A stretch of DNA of 64,000 nucleotides from Echinometra lucunter (GCA_029962745.1 CM057159.1:31527377-31591376); one strand, 5' to 3'; positions 46,395-59,039 are shown, counted from the first letter of the stretch. A program made the numbers and translations. The notes: a model not told the origin generated them from the sequence alone.

Positions 46395-46608
46395 TATGAA
46401 AAGCTTGCTTCCAAAAGGCGCTTTATCCAGGTTTTTTTTTAAATCAAAGTTGAGTTGTTATTGTGTTATTCAGCTGGAATAATTTGCCTATGAATAACTG
46501 AAGCAAAGTTAGCAAGAAATATAGTGCTTTGTACTTTTAAGTACAGTTTCCATTGACACGTGTACAAACAAACCAAAACGGATTTCGAAAGAAAGCTCTT
46601 CGTATGTT
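46395..46608 (+). repeat. Dispersed repeat, family F, copy 1
   Basis: It shares AAAAGCTTGCT, CCAAAAGGCGCT, ATCAAAGTTGAGTT, GAAGCAAAGTTA and GAAAGCTCTTC in the same order with 51821-52068. It lies upstream of the lipase gene; the other copy is within a lipase intron. Confidence 0.75.
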
Positions 46609-46779
46609 GATATCGAAAAGCTGCAGGCTTAGATAAATGGTTCATTAATCATTAATAAATGCATGCTCATGCATGCACTATCGAAGTTAATATGGATTGT
46701 GATATCGTTTCATGATGATCTAACACGATGATAGCACTATAATGCAACATAATGACAAGTGTGTCTGACTTTATTTCAG

Positions 46780-46785
<6 letters not shown>

Positions 46786-46817
<32 letters not shown>
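46786..46817. repeat. (TA)n microsatellite
   Basis: About 16 TA units. Confidence 0.9.
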
Positions 46818-46820
<3 letters not shown>

Positions 46821-47410
46821 ACATATACTCTTGAATAAGTATAATGAAGATAAAAACGCAAAAGTACAATATTCTACACGTATATATGCACCCGTAAAAT
46901 CCCACAGTGGAATATAGTGGCACTGATCTGATATGCCTGTACATTATACTCACTGTGAGCGAACTAAATAGAGGAGAGAATCTCAAAAGATGCTACATAC
47001 CGCGTACAACTGTCCTGGATGATACTGGTCATGAAGAGAAAACACTATCATGATCTGAACTGCACTCCACAACCACTTCACACCTCTCCATGCATCTGGT
47101 GAGGTAGCTTGAATAGGTGCAATTTTGTTTCAAGTACATCGAAAACGAAACTAATAATATAATATACGGTATTTGCTCGCGTTTCAAATGTACGTGTACC
47201 GTACTACACAACAAAGCTTTTGCTATCGTGTGTCATTTGCGTGGGCAACCACTTCCGTATATGAACCACTCAGTTTGGTAAACACTTGCATGCATATAAG
47301 TACAGCACCTAGATTCTGTGAAAAACATATCAAGATAGAGCATGGGAATACCCTAACCTTAGCAAAATGTCATGTCATACTCAGATCAGCATCTGACCTG
47401 CGTGTATGGG

Positions 47411-47437
47411 CGGGGGGGGGGGGGGGGTGGGGGGTAG
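47411..47437. repeat. Poly-G run with one interruption
   Basis: About 25 G residues with a single T. It is possible quadruplex-forming sequence. Confidence 0.85.
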
Positions 47438-48247
47438 GATAAATGTTGGCCTACGTACGTAGATAATGGTGACCATTGAAAGGATTTTAGTAGCTACGGA
47501 TACAGTGAGAGAGGGGAGAGAAGAGAGAGAGGGGGGTCGTGAGAGAATGAATTTGCTTTTTTGGGGGGTTCTTTTTGTTTATAGATTAGTGATATTAAGA
47601 GGGAGGGAGGGAGAGAGATACAAAGAGAATCTGAGAGAAAGAGAAGGAGAGAAACAGTACACCTTTTTTAAAAAAATAAGATTTGAGCAACAATTCCAAA
47701 GGGCACATTGCAAAATAAAGAGCAGATTTGTATGAGTTGAATGGAATGTAATAGATTTTTCATTTTTATTAAGCATATGAAATTATTGTTATGCCTATTT
47801 ACAGTCTAATATTTTATTGATATGCACAGTGTTTACTTGTACGTTGTACCCGTTGTGATAAGACGCCACCGCATGACAGTACTGGCAGCCGGAGGAGAGG
47901 AGATTTGTACAGAAGCGGTGAAAATCCAGTCATGCTATGCAGTGGCATATCCAGGAAAAACGGCGACCGGGGCAAGACCTGAAATCGCGCACCTTCCCAT
48001 TTCTGACGCCAATGTGAAAATGATAATAATAATAATAACAAATTGAAATATGAAGTAAAAGGATGTGTGTTTTTTTTTTCTTTTGCCTTTGTTTTTGCTT
48101 TTTTTTCACGTCCCCTAAAAGTGGCTTCACCCCTCCCCCCCCCCCCCCGATACGCTTCTGATGCTACGTTTTGAGGTACATGTTGGAATTCATCCCTTGC
48201 AGGGTTAACTTATTTTAGCATGTCTAAGGGAAGGAAGCCCCCCCCCC

Positions 48248-48265
48248 AAAAAAAAAAAAAAAAAA

Positions 48266-48301
<36 letters not shown>

Positions 48302-48318
48302 ACAAACAAACAAACGAA
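48248..48318. repeat. Poly-A, (AAC)n and (AAAC)n compound repeat
   Basis: About 20 A, then about 11 AAC units, then AAAC units. It resembles a decayed retroelement tail, but no element body is recognised before it. Confidence 0.85.
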
Positions 48319-48764
48319 CAAGCAAACATATTTTCTCCAATATACAAGGACATGGTCATGATTGTCCATGTGTATCTATTGCTCAGTAGGCCTATGACTG
48401 GTAGATTATTTGCCACTTTCTGTTTCGGAACCAAATACATTTCTAGGATTTCATCGTAACAGTTTTATAATGGTACAGTTGCAAATATTTGGTAAGCTGA
48501 AAATTCATTCGGCTTTTGTTTGTCTTTCCAAGTCGCAGTCTCAATTTCCTTCACAAACTTTATCTACATGTTATTTTACCTTGCCTACATATCCGTCCTA
48601 GCCGATTCCTCTTTCCTTCCTTCATCATACTTTTTTTGAAAACATCGATTTATTGACTGAACTTGCACAACAAAGAAGAAAAGTTACAATAGCCAAGCAG
48701 GACATACCCAATTAGTGGAAAATGTAGGGTATTATCACGTGTCTAAACTACATGTTTTTGATTA

Positions 48765-49041
48765 CACTATGAACATGACGGACAAAGAAAGTGGACAAAA
48801 TAAACAACCCCTCATTCTACCCTTCACAATGGTTCTGGCAGTCAAAAGAACATCCCTTCACTGCTATTGTCTAAAATATGTGGAACAGGCATGACAGGTG
48901 TCACATGCATATTCATCTGGAACTACATGATTAAACATAATAGCTGTGAAGGGATGTTCTTTTGACTGCCAGAACCATTGTGAAGGGTAGAATGAGAGGT
49001 TGTTTATTTTGTCCGCTTTCTTTGTCCGCCATGTTCAAAGT
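48765..49041. mobile_element. Large hairpin element: about 103-bp arms, about 70-bp loop
   Basis: The left arm (48765-48869) reads GAACATGACGGACAAAGAAA and later CACAATGGTTCTGGCAGTCA. The right arm (48939-49041) is its complement with only a few mismatches (for example CCGCCATGTTC at the end). No open frame of interest lies in it. The near identity of the arms implies recent origin or gene conversion. Confidence 0.9.
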
Positions 49042-49809
49042 GTTAATTGATCTATCTTAATTGAACTACCTATAGCATGCAGTTTCGATATGCTCTATAA
49101 AGGAAATGATCATTTCACTGTACTTTTAGACGGTTCTTTAACCTTAATCATCAAAGAATCTACTGATTGCAATTACCATTACGTTATTCATTACCATATA
49201 GGCTACTATGAAAATACATAGCATACACTCAAACGTGTAATTGAAAAGAAAAAAGAATAAAGGACCTTGATAAGGTAAATGAAGTCTTATGAACAAACAT
49301 TATACCTTGCATCTCTCATTAAATGAAAGATAAATTTAAAAAAAAACTCCACGGCAATAAAAACATATTACAAATCCATATTGACGTATATCTGGACTGT
49401 CTGATTATGTTATATTCTTTGTTCCTTTAAGAAAAATCAATCGGTGTGGGTTAATTAAACTAAAATAAAAGGTTTAGATATCTGAACCTTCAGCATTTTC
49501 TGTTTGCTATTGGATATGCACGTTATCTTGAACATATGCCCCGCGTACTACCATGCAACAACATGATATCTTATTTTAGCCTTTTTCTTATCTATATGTA
49601 ACACCTGTTACTTTGCAGATAATGGGAATATAATTATTTACATTTACAAGCTATATCTACAAAATAATGTCTAGTTCCCACAATTAATAATGAAAATATG
49701 ATTTTTATCAGAGATAATTTATGCCTGACTTTGAGTATGTTGGCTTGTTTCTTCTTGTTGGACGACATTGTTGTGATCGCCGGTGGAGGAGAACAGAACG
49801 GTGGCAGAT

Positions 49810-52800
49810 ATGTGGTACTTTGCGATTTTGTTGTGTGCAACACTCGCTGCGGGTAATGTTGTACATGTAGTATATTCTAAGAACTATAGTTGAAGTTGAT
49901 TCTGTGTAGTTATCTGTACTTGTTCTTCTCTTTCTATCCGTGCCTTTCTTTTGTGCCTGCTTCTACCCATGTTTGTCCCTTTCTCACTTTCACTTTCTTT
50001 TGCCTTCCCATCCATTCATATTTGTTCAGTTAAGGTAATATATTTTGTAGAATTAAAAAGGAGCTCTGAACCAGAGCAGCTGAATATATCTGCATAGTAA
50101 CTGCGCTATATAAATTTATTCTTCTTATTATTATCATCATCATCGTGTGGAAGCGTCGTGGTCTCTCGTCTTTCAATCAGAGGGTCGTGGGTTCGAATCC
50201 CAGCCATGGCGTTAATTTCCTTCAGCAAGAAATTCATCCACATCGTGCTGCACTCAACCCAGGTGAGGTGAATGGGTACCTGGCAGGAATTCATTCCTTG
50301 AAATGCTTGCGCGCTGAAAACGGCTGCCGGGCTAAAGCCGGGGTAATAATATCCAAGTCCTTTGGAAGCGCATAGAGACGTTATATCATAATGTGATATG
50401 CGCTATACAAGAACTATATATTATTATTATTATTATTATTATTATCTCTCTCCTCTCTCTCTCTCTCCCTCTCTCTCTCTATCTCTCTTCGCCCCTTTTA
50501 TCAAAAAATTCATTGCACATCCCCTTCTCTAAGTATTGTTGTTCATGTCTCTCAATATGTGCGAATTCTCATTTCATCTTTCTATATCTGTAGCTTTTCC
50601 TTGATTTCTATCCCTTCTAGGTGCCGTTCCATAAAACTTGCTATTATAGTAACTTTCATGGAATACTGGATTGAGCAACGTTACCATGGTAGTTAACCCA
50701 TTCGTGACAGGAATTATTTAAAGCCTAATTTGATCAGCTTTTATTCTTCAAATTGGCAACACTAACATTTTTATTTTATTGCTACATTTTTCTTATAAAA
50801 CGTCATGTATCTGAAATAAATATAAATTGACAGAATGTTTGATGAGAAGTCATAAAGTTGCCAAAACAGTGATTTTAACATTTTCATCGCATTGCCAATT
50901 TAAGGATTTTAATGCTTATTTTCCTTTTAAAAAATTTCAGCATCAAACAATAAATATTGATGCAACAAAAATGGGCACTGTAAGTGTAGAATTTTTTGCT
51001 CTTTCTGCTCATGTATTTGGTATGATTTTTAGGGCTGTGCATCAAAAGTTATTAAACCATACCACATAATGTGGACCCTCTGTCACGAATGGGTTAATAT
51101 GCAACAGCACACAGCTTTCTAAATCTGCATGTTTACTTTTCATTCTTCACTCTTACATGTCTTAGGTCGAGAGGTATGTTATGATCAGTTGGGATGCTTT
51201 GTGAGTGACGAGTCGCCGTTCTACCACGCCGAGGACAGGCCAGTGGACTATCTTCCCGATTCACGAGATGAGCTGGGAACTACATTCAAGCTTCGAACCC
51301 GGGACCTGCTCGGAAGCTATCAAGAACTCAGCACCTACGATAGTGAAACCATTTCAACGTGGGTATATTGAGGTTATAGACTGACAACACTGATGTCGGC
51401 TTGAACTCCAAAGTTATATCAAGGACACGTCTCATGATCAGAGCATTATAATTGGAAATGTTCCCTTCACAATTCAGAGTTTGATCAGTATCTAGGGCGG
51501 ACATTTTAAACTTCCGTTAATCTGAATAAATCATTTTATGCACGGAAAAAAGTTTTAAGCCTGCGACTTTCTCCACTGCAAATAATGAAACATTATTCCG
51601 TGGATTGTATTTTACTAGTATTAGTAATTAGTCTTCATTGAATTGAAATTTACTGAATCTTTTATTGATGAAAAACTCGAAAACCTCGGAATACTTTAAC
51701 ATGTAAATTCAACTTCATTATTTCAAAGTAGCCTTAGCAGCTGTATAGTTACATGAACATAAGTGCAAACGAAGGTATATAGATATGGTTCCCTGCTGTG
51801 CAAAATTAATACTGATAGAATTGAAAAGCTTGCTCCCAAAAGGCGCTATATCCGGTTTTTATCAAAGTTGAGTTATTAACGTCCTTTTCTTATTCAGCTG
51901 ATCAGGAGTAATTTGCTATTGAAGCAAAGTTATCAAGAAGTATAAAAGAGAAACTGCTTTGTAATTTTCAGTTCCCTTTGACACCTGTACAAACTTGGGA
52001 CAAAGATATTAATTTTTCTCTCATGTTACCAAAATGGATTTAGCACCATTTAGAAGAAAGCTCTTCAATCATACTGAAATGTTGTTTGGGGGATGTGATT
52101 AAAATGTAATTTGAAATCTTTTTGAACACGAATTTTTTTTTTTTCATTTTTAGATCCGATTTCAAGCCATGGAAGAAAACTAAGATCATCATACACGGTT
52201 TCGTGAAAGGATCCGACGTCGACTGGATGGATGATATGACCAACGAACTCCTAATTGAGGGTGATTACAACGTGATCACGGTTGACTGGAGACCAGGTGT
52301 GATAAGGGATGATTACGATGAGGCTGTGGGCAATGTTAGAGTGGTGGGTGCCGAGATTGCCCTTCTTCTCGATATGATTCAGGTACATAATGGGATCTTT
52401 ACCTTTTAAACTTGGCTTCAAAAACTATCCTTAAGTTTCCTCTCTGTTTCCGTTGGAGGCTATCTCTCAAGCTCCATTTTGTATGCCTGTTGCTTCGTTT
52501 GTTTCTTACTGACTTTCTTTGGTGGGTTGTCGCGGGATCTTTCATCAGACATTTCAATGCTAATTTTTATTGGAGGAGTCTGCGCGTTTGAATGTTTTTA
52601 AAATACAAAGGCTGTGAAACATCATCATCATCATCATTTATCTCCTTTGGATAAGGGGGGGGGGGTAGTTTCATGTCATCTTGCTGCTTATGTTCTTGCA
52701 TTTATATAACTTATATAATGCTATGTCTTTTTTGTAGTATGTTGTCATCGTTTGCCCCCTAGTCCTAAAGATCATAATTCGGCTTTTCTTTGCTTTGATT

Positions 52801-54167
52801 ATTCATAATTTTGTAGAGTATCCAGGGTGTTGGACCTAGTTCATTCCATATCATCGCCCACAGTTTGGGAGCTCATGCGGCTGGTATCGCTGGTTTTATC
52901 GTTCCGAGCATCGGACGGATCACTGGTGAATATCGCCGTATTTTTCTTTTCTTTTTTTTTTCATTCTTCAACTGTTCAAAGGAAATTATTTTTTTTTTAT
53001 AAAGTTACCACAGATGGAAATAGGGAAATCAGAAATTCAAATAATAATAGTAGCAGTTGTAATGATAATGAGATTGACAAAGCTTTTCAATTTTTTGCAT
53101 TTCAATGACTAATTGACAGATGTAAACCCACAATGGTTCGTAATTTCTATCATAAACTTGATAAATGAGGAATCTTTTTTGTTTTTGTTTTTTGATGGCA
53201 TTTAAAACACCTCAAAATGTATTGTACCCTGATCTTAATGAAGATACACTTAATGTACCCCCTTTTTTTCTTGACATACATTGGCTTATTCGAAAGAAGG
53301 CATTTTCTGAACAGGATATTAAACAAGCAGTTTGCACATCTTTATAACAAACCTAAGAACTAAAGTAAAAAATAATTTGCCATCTTTCTCCCTTTAACAA
53401 ACATCAATGCGCTTGAACGATTGACACTCAACTCAAATCTCCATCTGTATGTCTGTCTGCACCCCTGTCTGTCTCTGTCGCTCGTTTATTTTCCTCTCTC
53501 GAGCGCTGATATGTTTCTGGAACAACACTTTTGCAGGTCTTGATCCTGCTGGTCCATATTTCGATGACAGCGATCCTAAGGTACGTCTTGATGCCTCTGA
53601 CGCCGTGTTTGTCGATGTGATCCACACCGACACTGACCCACTCTATAAACTAGGTTAGTGGAGTTGAAGTTCCTATATTTCCTTGTAAATTCTCCTCCTC
53701 CTCCTCCTCCTCCTCCTCCTCCTCCTCCTCCTCCTCCTCCTCCTCCTCCTTCTTCTTCTTCTTCTTCTTCTTCTTCTTCTTCTTCTTCTTCTTCTTCTTC
53801 TTCTTCTCCTTCTTCTTCTTCTTCTTCTTCTTCTTTTTCTTCTTCTTCTTCTCCTGCTTATTATTATTATTCTTATGCCAAAGGGTTTCTTGCTCGTTCT
53901 ACAATAGACTAGCAATAGCATAAATCTTGACAAATCTCTTATTAAACAGGTGTTAAAAGGCAAAATAATACGGGAAAGGTATGTATGCAGAAAAGGAACA
54001 AATTTTTTACTTTAAATGTTTAAGAAATGGACAAATTATCTACATCCCCTCCCATCTCTCTTGGAATCTCTCCTGTTCTCTTCAATTGTCTCTGTCTTTT
54101 TCCTTCGTACCTGTCTCTCAAATACATCCTCCCCTCTCCTCTCCCTCCCTCTCTCTCTCTCTCTCTC

Positions 54168-54234
<67 letters not shown>

Positions 54235-57200
54235 CCCCCTTTGGTTTTGTACATACCATTTTCCGTCGACTCTTTCTTTTTCTCTGTAATATACGCTCTC
54301 TCCATGCTAACTTTCTAAATGTATGCATTTTTTCAACCCTAGGTATGGGGATGTATTCAACGGCTGGTCATGTCGATTTCTTTCCGAATAGTGGACGAGA
54401 GCAGCCAGGCTGTGATATGCGTATCATAGGCTCTATCATTGCTCATGGAAGGATCTGGGGTGGTACGTTTGACCCTTCTTTTTCTTAAAATTCTCTTCGT
54501 GTTAAAAATGAACAACCGTCTTTTGGCATGTTTGCCTTTTCCTATATTCTGTGATTCTGTGGCAGAAGAAAATGTACCTTCATGAAAATAACGGGGCTCA
54601 TATCCTTCCAGTGAGGCCTCTCATCCTTCACTACATCCTGACTCTGTGCTGGTGACATTATTTGACAGGCAGCATTACAGTACTGAAGGAATTGCTTCCT
54701 CCAGCATGTCCAGGTTATCAATTAACATGGGGAAAATAGAGCTGCAATAAAGCACACTTTATGTCAAAAGTTGCAGAAATGAGCTAAACAAAAGCCTTTA
54801 TCATACTTGAATAACATGACATTGATTATTAAGTGTCTGTGATTGCATATTTTCCTTTTTATTTGCAGGAGTAATTGATTACATCGCTTGTAATCACATC
54901 CGGTCAGTCTATCTTTTCATGGATTCCATCAACTCTGGTTATTGCCCCTACCTTTCTTTCGAATGCACACGGGAATGGGAAGATTATAATAATGGTCTTT
55001 GCTATGAGGAAACAGCCCAGATGGGATGGTTAGCTGACCAGTACGCTCCAGCTGAAGGAGCCACGGAGGTGGTATATCAACACAATACACTGGACAGCGC
55101 CCCTTACTGCGGTAAGTGGATCATGATGGTGATCATCCAGAGGATGATGAGTCTGTGGTGGTGGTGATGGTGGTGGTGGTAGTGAAGATGATGACGATGA
55201 TGATGATGATGATGATGGTTGAAGTGGTGGTGGTGGTATTAATGATGATGATGACGACGATGATGATGTTGATGGTGGTGGTGGTGGTGGTAGTGGTAGT
55301 ATTGATGTGATGACAATGATGATGACGATGATGGTGGTGGTGGTGGTGGTGATGGTGGTGGTGATGGTGATGGTGATGATGGTCATGAGGAGGAGGGGAA
55401 GAAGGAGGAGAAGGAGGAGGATGGGGATGATGGTGACGACCGGTGATGGTGATGATGGTGGTGATGGTAAGGATGATGATGATGATGGTGGAGATGATTT
55501 TGGTGGTGGTGGTGGTGATGATTCAATTCAATTCAATTCAATTCAAAATGGTTTATTGAAATACTCTCATTGCGGAAAAGCCGGAGTGCGAAAGTTTACA
55601 AGACATTTCAATAATGATGATGGAGGGATGAGCAAAAGGAGGAAGAGGAAGAGTACAGTGAAGACAACGATACAGAACTGATGATGCCAATAATAAGGAT
55701 GATGATGATGAAGATTATGGTGGTGATGGTGATTTTGATGATGATGATGAGGATGATGAGGATGATGAAATGATGATTATGGTGAAGGCTTATTGTCTAT
55801 TTGGCAGGATTCCAGTACCGATTTGAAGTCCAGATTGATGATGGAAGAAAAGCAGAGAAGTTTAAGGGGAAAATGACCATCTCTCTGGTCGGTGAAAATG
55901 GACAATCTGAAGAAATCCCTCTTTCACCGTAAGTAGTACGCACTTTACCCGTTGACCACTGAACTGTCCAACCCGCACATGCTTAATGGACGATCTTCCC
56001 GATTCCTGTACAGTTTACAATGGTTAAAGGTACTTAGTCCACATTTGCACAACATTGTTTCAGAATTTGAAGAAAAAGGCCAATTTCAATTTTAAATGAC
56101 AGATGAAAAATAAATGGTTTTACTCTCAAAGCGTCAGGAAGACGCCTTTACAAAACAAAGAAAATAAAAGAAAATTTGTGTTGAATATTTTCTTCCCAAT
56201 CCTAAACGGGAATGCATTGGGATCTAAAACTTTACGAGTGTTTTTCTGTGGCTTAAAGCAATCTAAAGTAAAAACATATTGGGTACCACTAGCAAATGCG
56301 ATCTTTAATGGGTGAAGCATACAAATCTAAATTGTGTATTCATTTAATGTGAATATTCTTTAAAGGGAAATCTCTTTTTATAGCTAATGGTCATGATAAT
56401 GAGAATGGTTCACACGGGGAAAGAAATGTTATTAAAAATATCGTATACTGAAAGCAAGTATTAATTTACCAAAAGAAGTTTTGAAAGGGGATGATTATCA
56501 CCGCTCCAAAGATTCCAGGCATTTTGAAAGGGTTTGTACAGGCACAGTGTCTATTCGTTAACGAAAAACGTACATGTATATTCGCAGAGAAACTAATGAA
56601 TTACCGCAAATAAATATTGTGAACAATATGATCATTGAAAATCTAAAATAATTTAATACGATATTTGCTGAAATGCAGTGACTACAAGCTGTACGATCCA
56701 CTTTCTAAATACCTTCACGTGGGCATCTCGTCACTCAATGTCGGCTCTCTTAGTCGTCTCTATCTCGAATGGGAGTACGATGCTGCCTTCTACGCTCCTT
56801 GGAAGTGGGAGTTCATTGAACGACCCGAGCTCTTCATTCACAAGATCATTGTCGATTCTGCCGAAAACGGAGAAAGGTGACATTCCACTTGGTTTCATTT
56901 ATGCTCAATATGTATGATAATAGCAGCTGTATTTATAATGTCAAGTTCAGAAAATTATGCACCTGAGTATAGTTGACATAGCTGAGGTATAGGTGTGCCC
57001 TTCTCGATTTATTGTCATTGACAAGAATTCTTTCTAAAGATAAGTTTTCTTTTGACTATCCCTTGCTTCATTTAGATTAAAAAGAAGCATTCATAAATAA
57101 ACATAGGTGCAGGATCTATGAAAAAGAATAATGAGCTCTGACTTTGATTATTCACTACATGTATACATGAATACATGCATACAAGAACCTTTAGATTTTT

Positions 57201-57599
57201 CCGAATGCTTTTTCCACAATTTCATTTTAAATTTCATTTTAAATTTCATTCTTTCTTGCAAGCCTTCCGATATGCCGATAAACGAACACTGATACTTTAT
57301 CAGTGATTTTACCTTCCAGCAAACATTTTGTTCCTATAATATCGCGTTTTCATCACGTCATATTTTCTGTCAATATGCAATCTCTCTTTCCAGTTTTCTG
57401 ATGTGCCTACCATCCTGATCATACTATTGGCTCTGCTATTCTATTTTTCCTAATCTTCATGACATTCCGAAAGGAAGACAGTATTTTGACATTTTATTTT
57501 AATTTCCTCTTTCCATCTAGCTATGTGATGTGTGGTTCCTACGACCCAATTGAACCAGACGTTCAACGTGCTTTCTTCCGCGTCAACGAATGTAATTAA
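49810..57599 (+). CDS. Secreted pancreatic-lipase-family triacylglycerol lipase (lipase + PLAT domains)
   Basis: Extracellular neutral lipase; this family hydrolyses acylglycerol esters. Ten exons: 49810-49852, 51166-51358, 52154-52382, 52817-52925, 53537-53653, 54343-54462, 54869-55111, 55808-55928, 56679-56876, 57521-57599. They encode 483 residues, close to the usual 450-480. Residues 1-14 are a hydrophobic signal peptide ([14 protein letters not shown]). The catalytic triad is Ser171 (AHSLGAH), Asp194 (GLDPAGP) and His280 (ACNHIRS). [24 protein letters not shown] and PGCD are family motifs. A PLAT domain occupies about 353-470 ([19 protein letters not shown]). The nucleophile motif starts with Ala instead of the usual Gly. 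Two introns are almost filled by triplet repeats. The vertebrate counterpart cannot be fixed to PNLIP or a PNLIPRP. Confidence 0.93.
50065..50444 (+). mobile_element. tRNA-derived SINE with tail of a second copy before it
   Basis: The tRNA-like head near 50144-50210 contains GGGTTCGAATCCCAGCC, a perfect B-box. A conserved body follows (AAATTCATCCACATCG, GGGTACCTGGCAGGAATTCA, GAAGCGCATAGAGACG), ending GCGCTATACAAGAAC and a (TTA)n tail. Just upstream, CTGCGCTATATAAATT with TTATTATTAT is the tail of another copy. It lies in the first lipase intron. Confidence 0.8.
50693..51097 (+). mobile_element. TTAA-bounded MITE, family A, copy 3
   Basis: The best-preserved copy: TTAACCCATTCGTGACAG and CTGTCACGAATGGGTTAA are perfect inverted ends. 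It lies in the first lipase intron, 69 bp before exon 2. Confidence 0.9.
51821..52068 (+). repeat. Dispersed repeat, family F, copy 2
   Basis: Matches 46395-46608 in the same orientation. It fills the end of the second lipase intron. Confidence 0.75.
53692..53858 (+). repeat. (CTC)n-(TTC)n polypyrimidine triplet tract
   Basis: About 19 CTC units run directly into about 35 TTC units with few interruptions, starting 38 bp after the donor at 53654. The complementary strand is a GAG/GAA tract. The predicted poly-Pro/poly-Ser and poly-Arg frames here are artefacts. Confidence 0.95.
54134..54229. repeat. (CT)n microsatellite
   Basis: CT-rich run with a pure (CT)n of about 20 units, in the same lipase intron as the CTC/TTC tract. 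Confidence 0.9.
55120..55790 (+). repeat. (GAT/GGT)n tract filling a lipase intron
   Basis: Mixed GAT, GGT, GAC and GAG triplets occupy nearly the entire intron 55112-55807. They are interrupted only at about 55523-55615 by a different sequence with TTCAATTCAATTCAAAATGG. That insert resembles the inverted 3' end of a LINE with an ATTGA tail repeat. Confidence 0.85.
56024..56308 (-). mobile_element. TTAA-bounded MITE, family C, copy 2
   Basis: Inverted relative of 6063-6416, with TTAA at both ends; it matches along AAACATATTGGGTACCA-type and TTTTACTCTCAAAGCGTC-type blocks. It lies in a lipase intron. Confidence 0.8.
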
Positions 57600-58825
57600 A
57601 TCGATAACAGATAAATCAAAAGCAGTTTCTAACAAGTAAATGTATGTGAGAGGCCATAACTAAAGAATTGCCATGCTAGTAATAGCTTCTATCGTCTCTT
57701 TACCCAAAACAAAGAGCAACTTGGTATTATAATTTGACAATTATTGCAAAGTCACATGATCGAAATCATTGAGTGATCCAGGGATAATTACAGACTAATG
57801 AGACCAGTTATGCAGGCTAATCATCCGTATTCTTTATCAGCCTATATTCCCAGTAAAAGTGATAAGAAGACATGCATGTGAAACATATAAGATATCTTAT
57901 CTAGTCATGATTTCCCCACCCCTCCAAAAGCTTTGGAGACGTTTTACTTTTCTTTTTTTCCCCGTATCGCCTATGTAGCAGGCCAATCAGTTCTATAGCA
58001 GCAAGCAAAAATAGCAATATAAATAATATCAAGAGCATACTATTAACACCATTAAGGTCTGAAATGCATATAGGTGTAGTACTTGAGTTTGAATTATTTT
58101 GTATCTATCCATAATTGTACGTAGTCCTCCGAAGTGTGCACGATGCATTTGTAGAAGAAAAGGGGATTTTGGAAATAATTTACAATGTTAGCATAAGCAG
58201 AAATACCGAGATAAATTTGTTGTCAGCTTCTTTGTCTTAACATAAAATATCAAATTCCAAAAGTGGCCATCCTATGCCATTGACGATTTACCTGACAAGA
58301 CTTTAATAAGCCTATACAATTATGAAAGGAGAAAAACCCCTTTCTGCAAACAAGTTAACGGCCCCGATAATAATAAATTTGACCTTTATTATTTTTTGCA
58401 CGTTAATGCCTAGCCTCGAATGCTTACAATATTTGCCCTGAACTCGATCTGAGCGAAATGGTTGATGAGCAGTATCATCCCTTATAACTGTGACTCATAA
58501 TGGATTGCTTCGAAATATATCTGATAAGAAATGGAAATATTTCATTTCATTTTCATTTCATGTATTTCCACAATAGCAGCAAACAATAATATTGACAGAA
58601 ATTTTCTCTTTACAAAATCAATACAAGCATAAAATACAAACGATTAGATTTCACAATATATGGCTTTAGTTATGATGTTTTAAATGATTAAGTAATTAAT
58701 GAGTATATAAATGCAGGCTGCATTGTGGAGGAAACCTTGAAAGCAATGCTTGTAATTATAATGTGAAAGATATAATATGAAAGAGAGAATAGAGGAACGG
58801 GAAAAAAAATAGATAGACAGACGGA

Positions 58826-59008
58826 GGGAGAGGAGAGAGAGAGAGAGAGAGAGAGGCGAAGAGAGAAAGAATATGATGGCATAAGAAGATTGCCAAAGTA
58901 ATGTAGCACCTAATGGATAGAGGGGTTTGGAGAACTGAAGAAATAGAAAGAGGGTAGAAAATATAAATGGATATGATATAAAAGGATGATATTATACTGA
59001 GAAAGGAG

Positions 59009-59039
<31 letters not shown>

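Larger units (their letters stand above)
45198..49809. other. Intergenic region between the NHL gene and the lipase gene (divergent promoters)
   Basis: No coding gene is recognised. Contents: SINE tail relic (45355-45428), long (CT)n (45716-45778), a dispersed repeat (46395-46608), (TA)n (46786-46817), poly-G (47411-47437), A/AAC tract (48248-48318) and a large hairpin (48765-49041). A possible upstream non-coding exon of the NHL gene on the minus strand would end at 47001 with a GTATGT donor; this is speculative. Confidence 0.5.

Noticed and set aside
47002..47214. Upstream coding exon of the NHL gene
   Set aside because: A minus-strand donor exists at about 47000, but any ATG in that segment joins the NHL exon out of phase. 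At most it is untranslated.
50144..50210. A genuine tRNA gene
   Set aside because: The B-box is perfect, but the acceptor and anticodon stems do not pair properly and a SINE body with a TTA tail follows.
53658..53963. Poly-Pro/Ser and poly-Arg frames
   Set aside because: They translate the CTC/TTC tract within a lipase intron.
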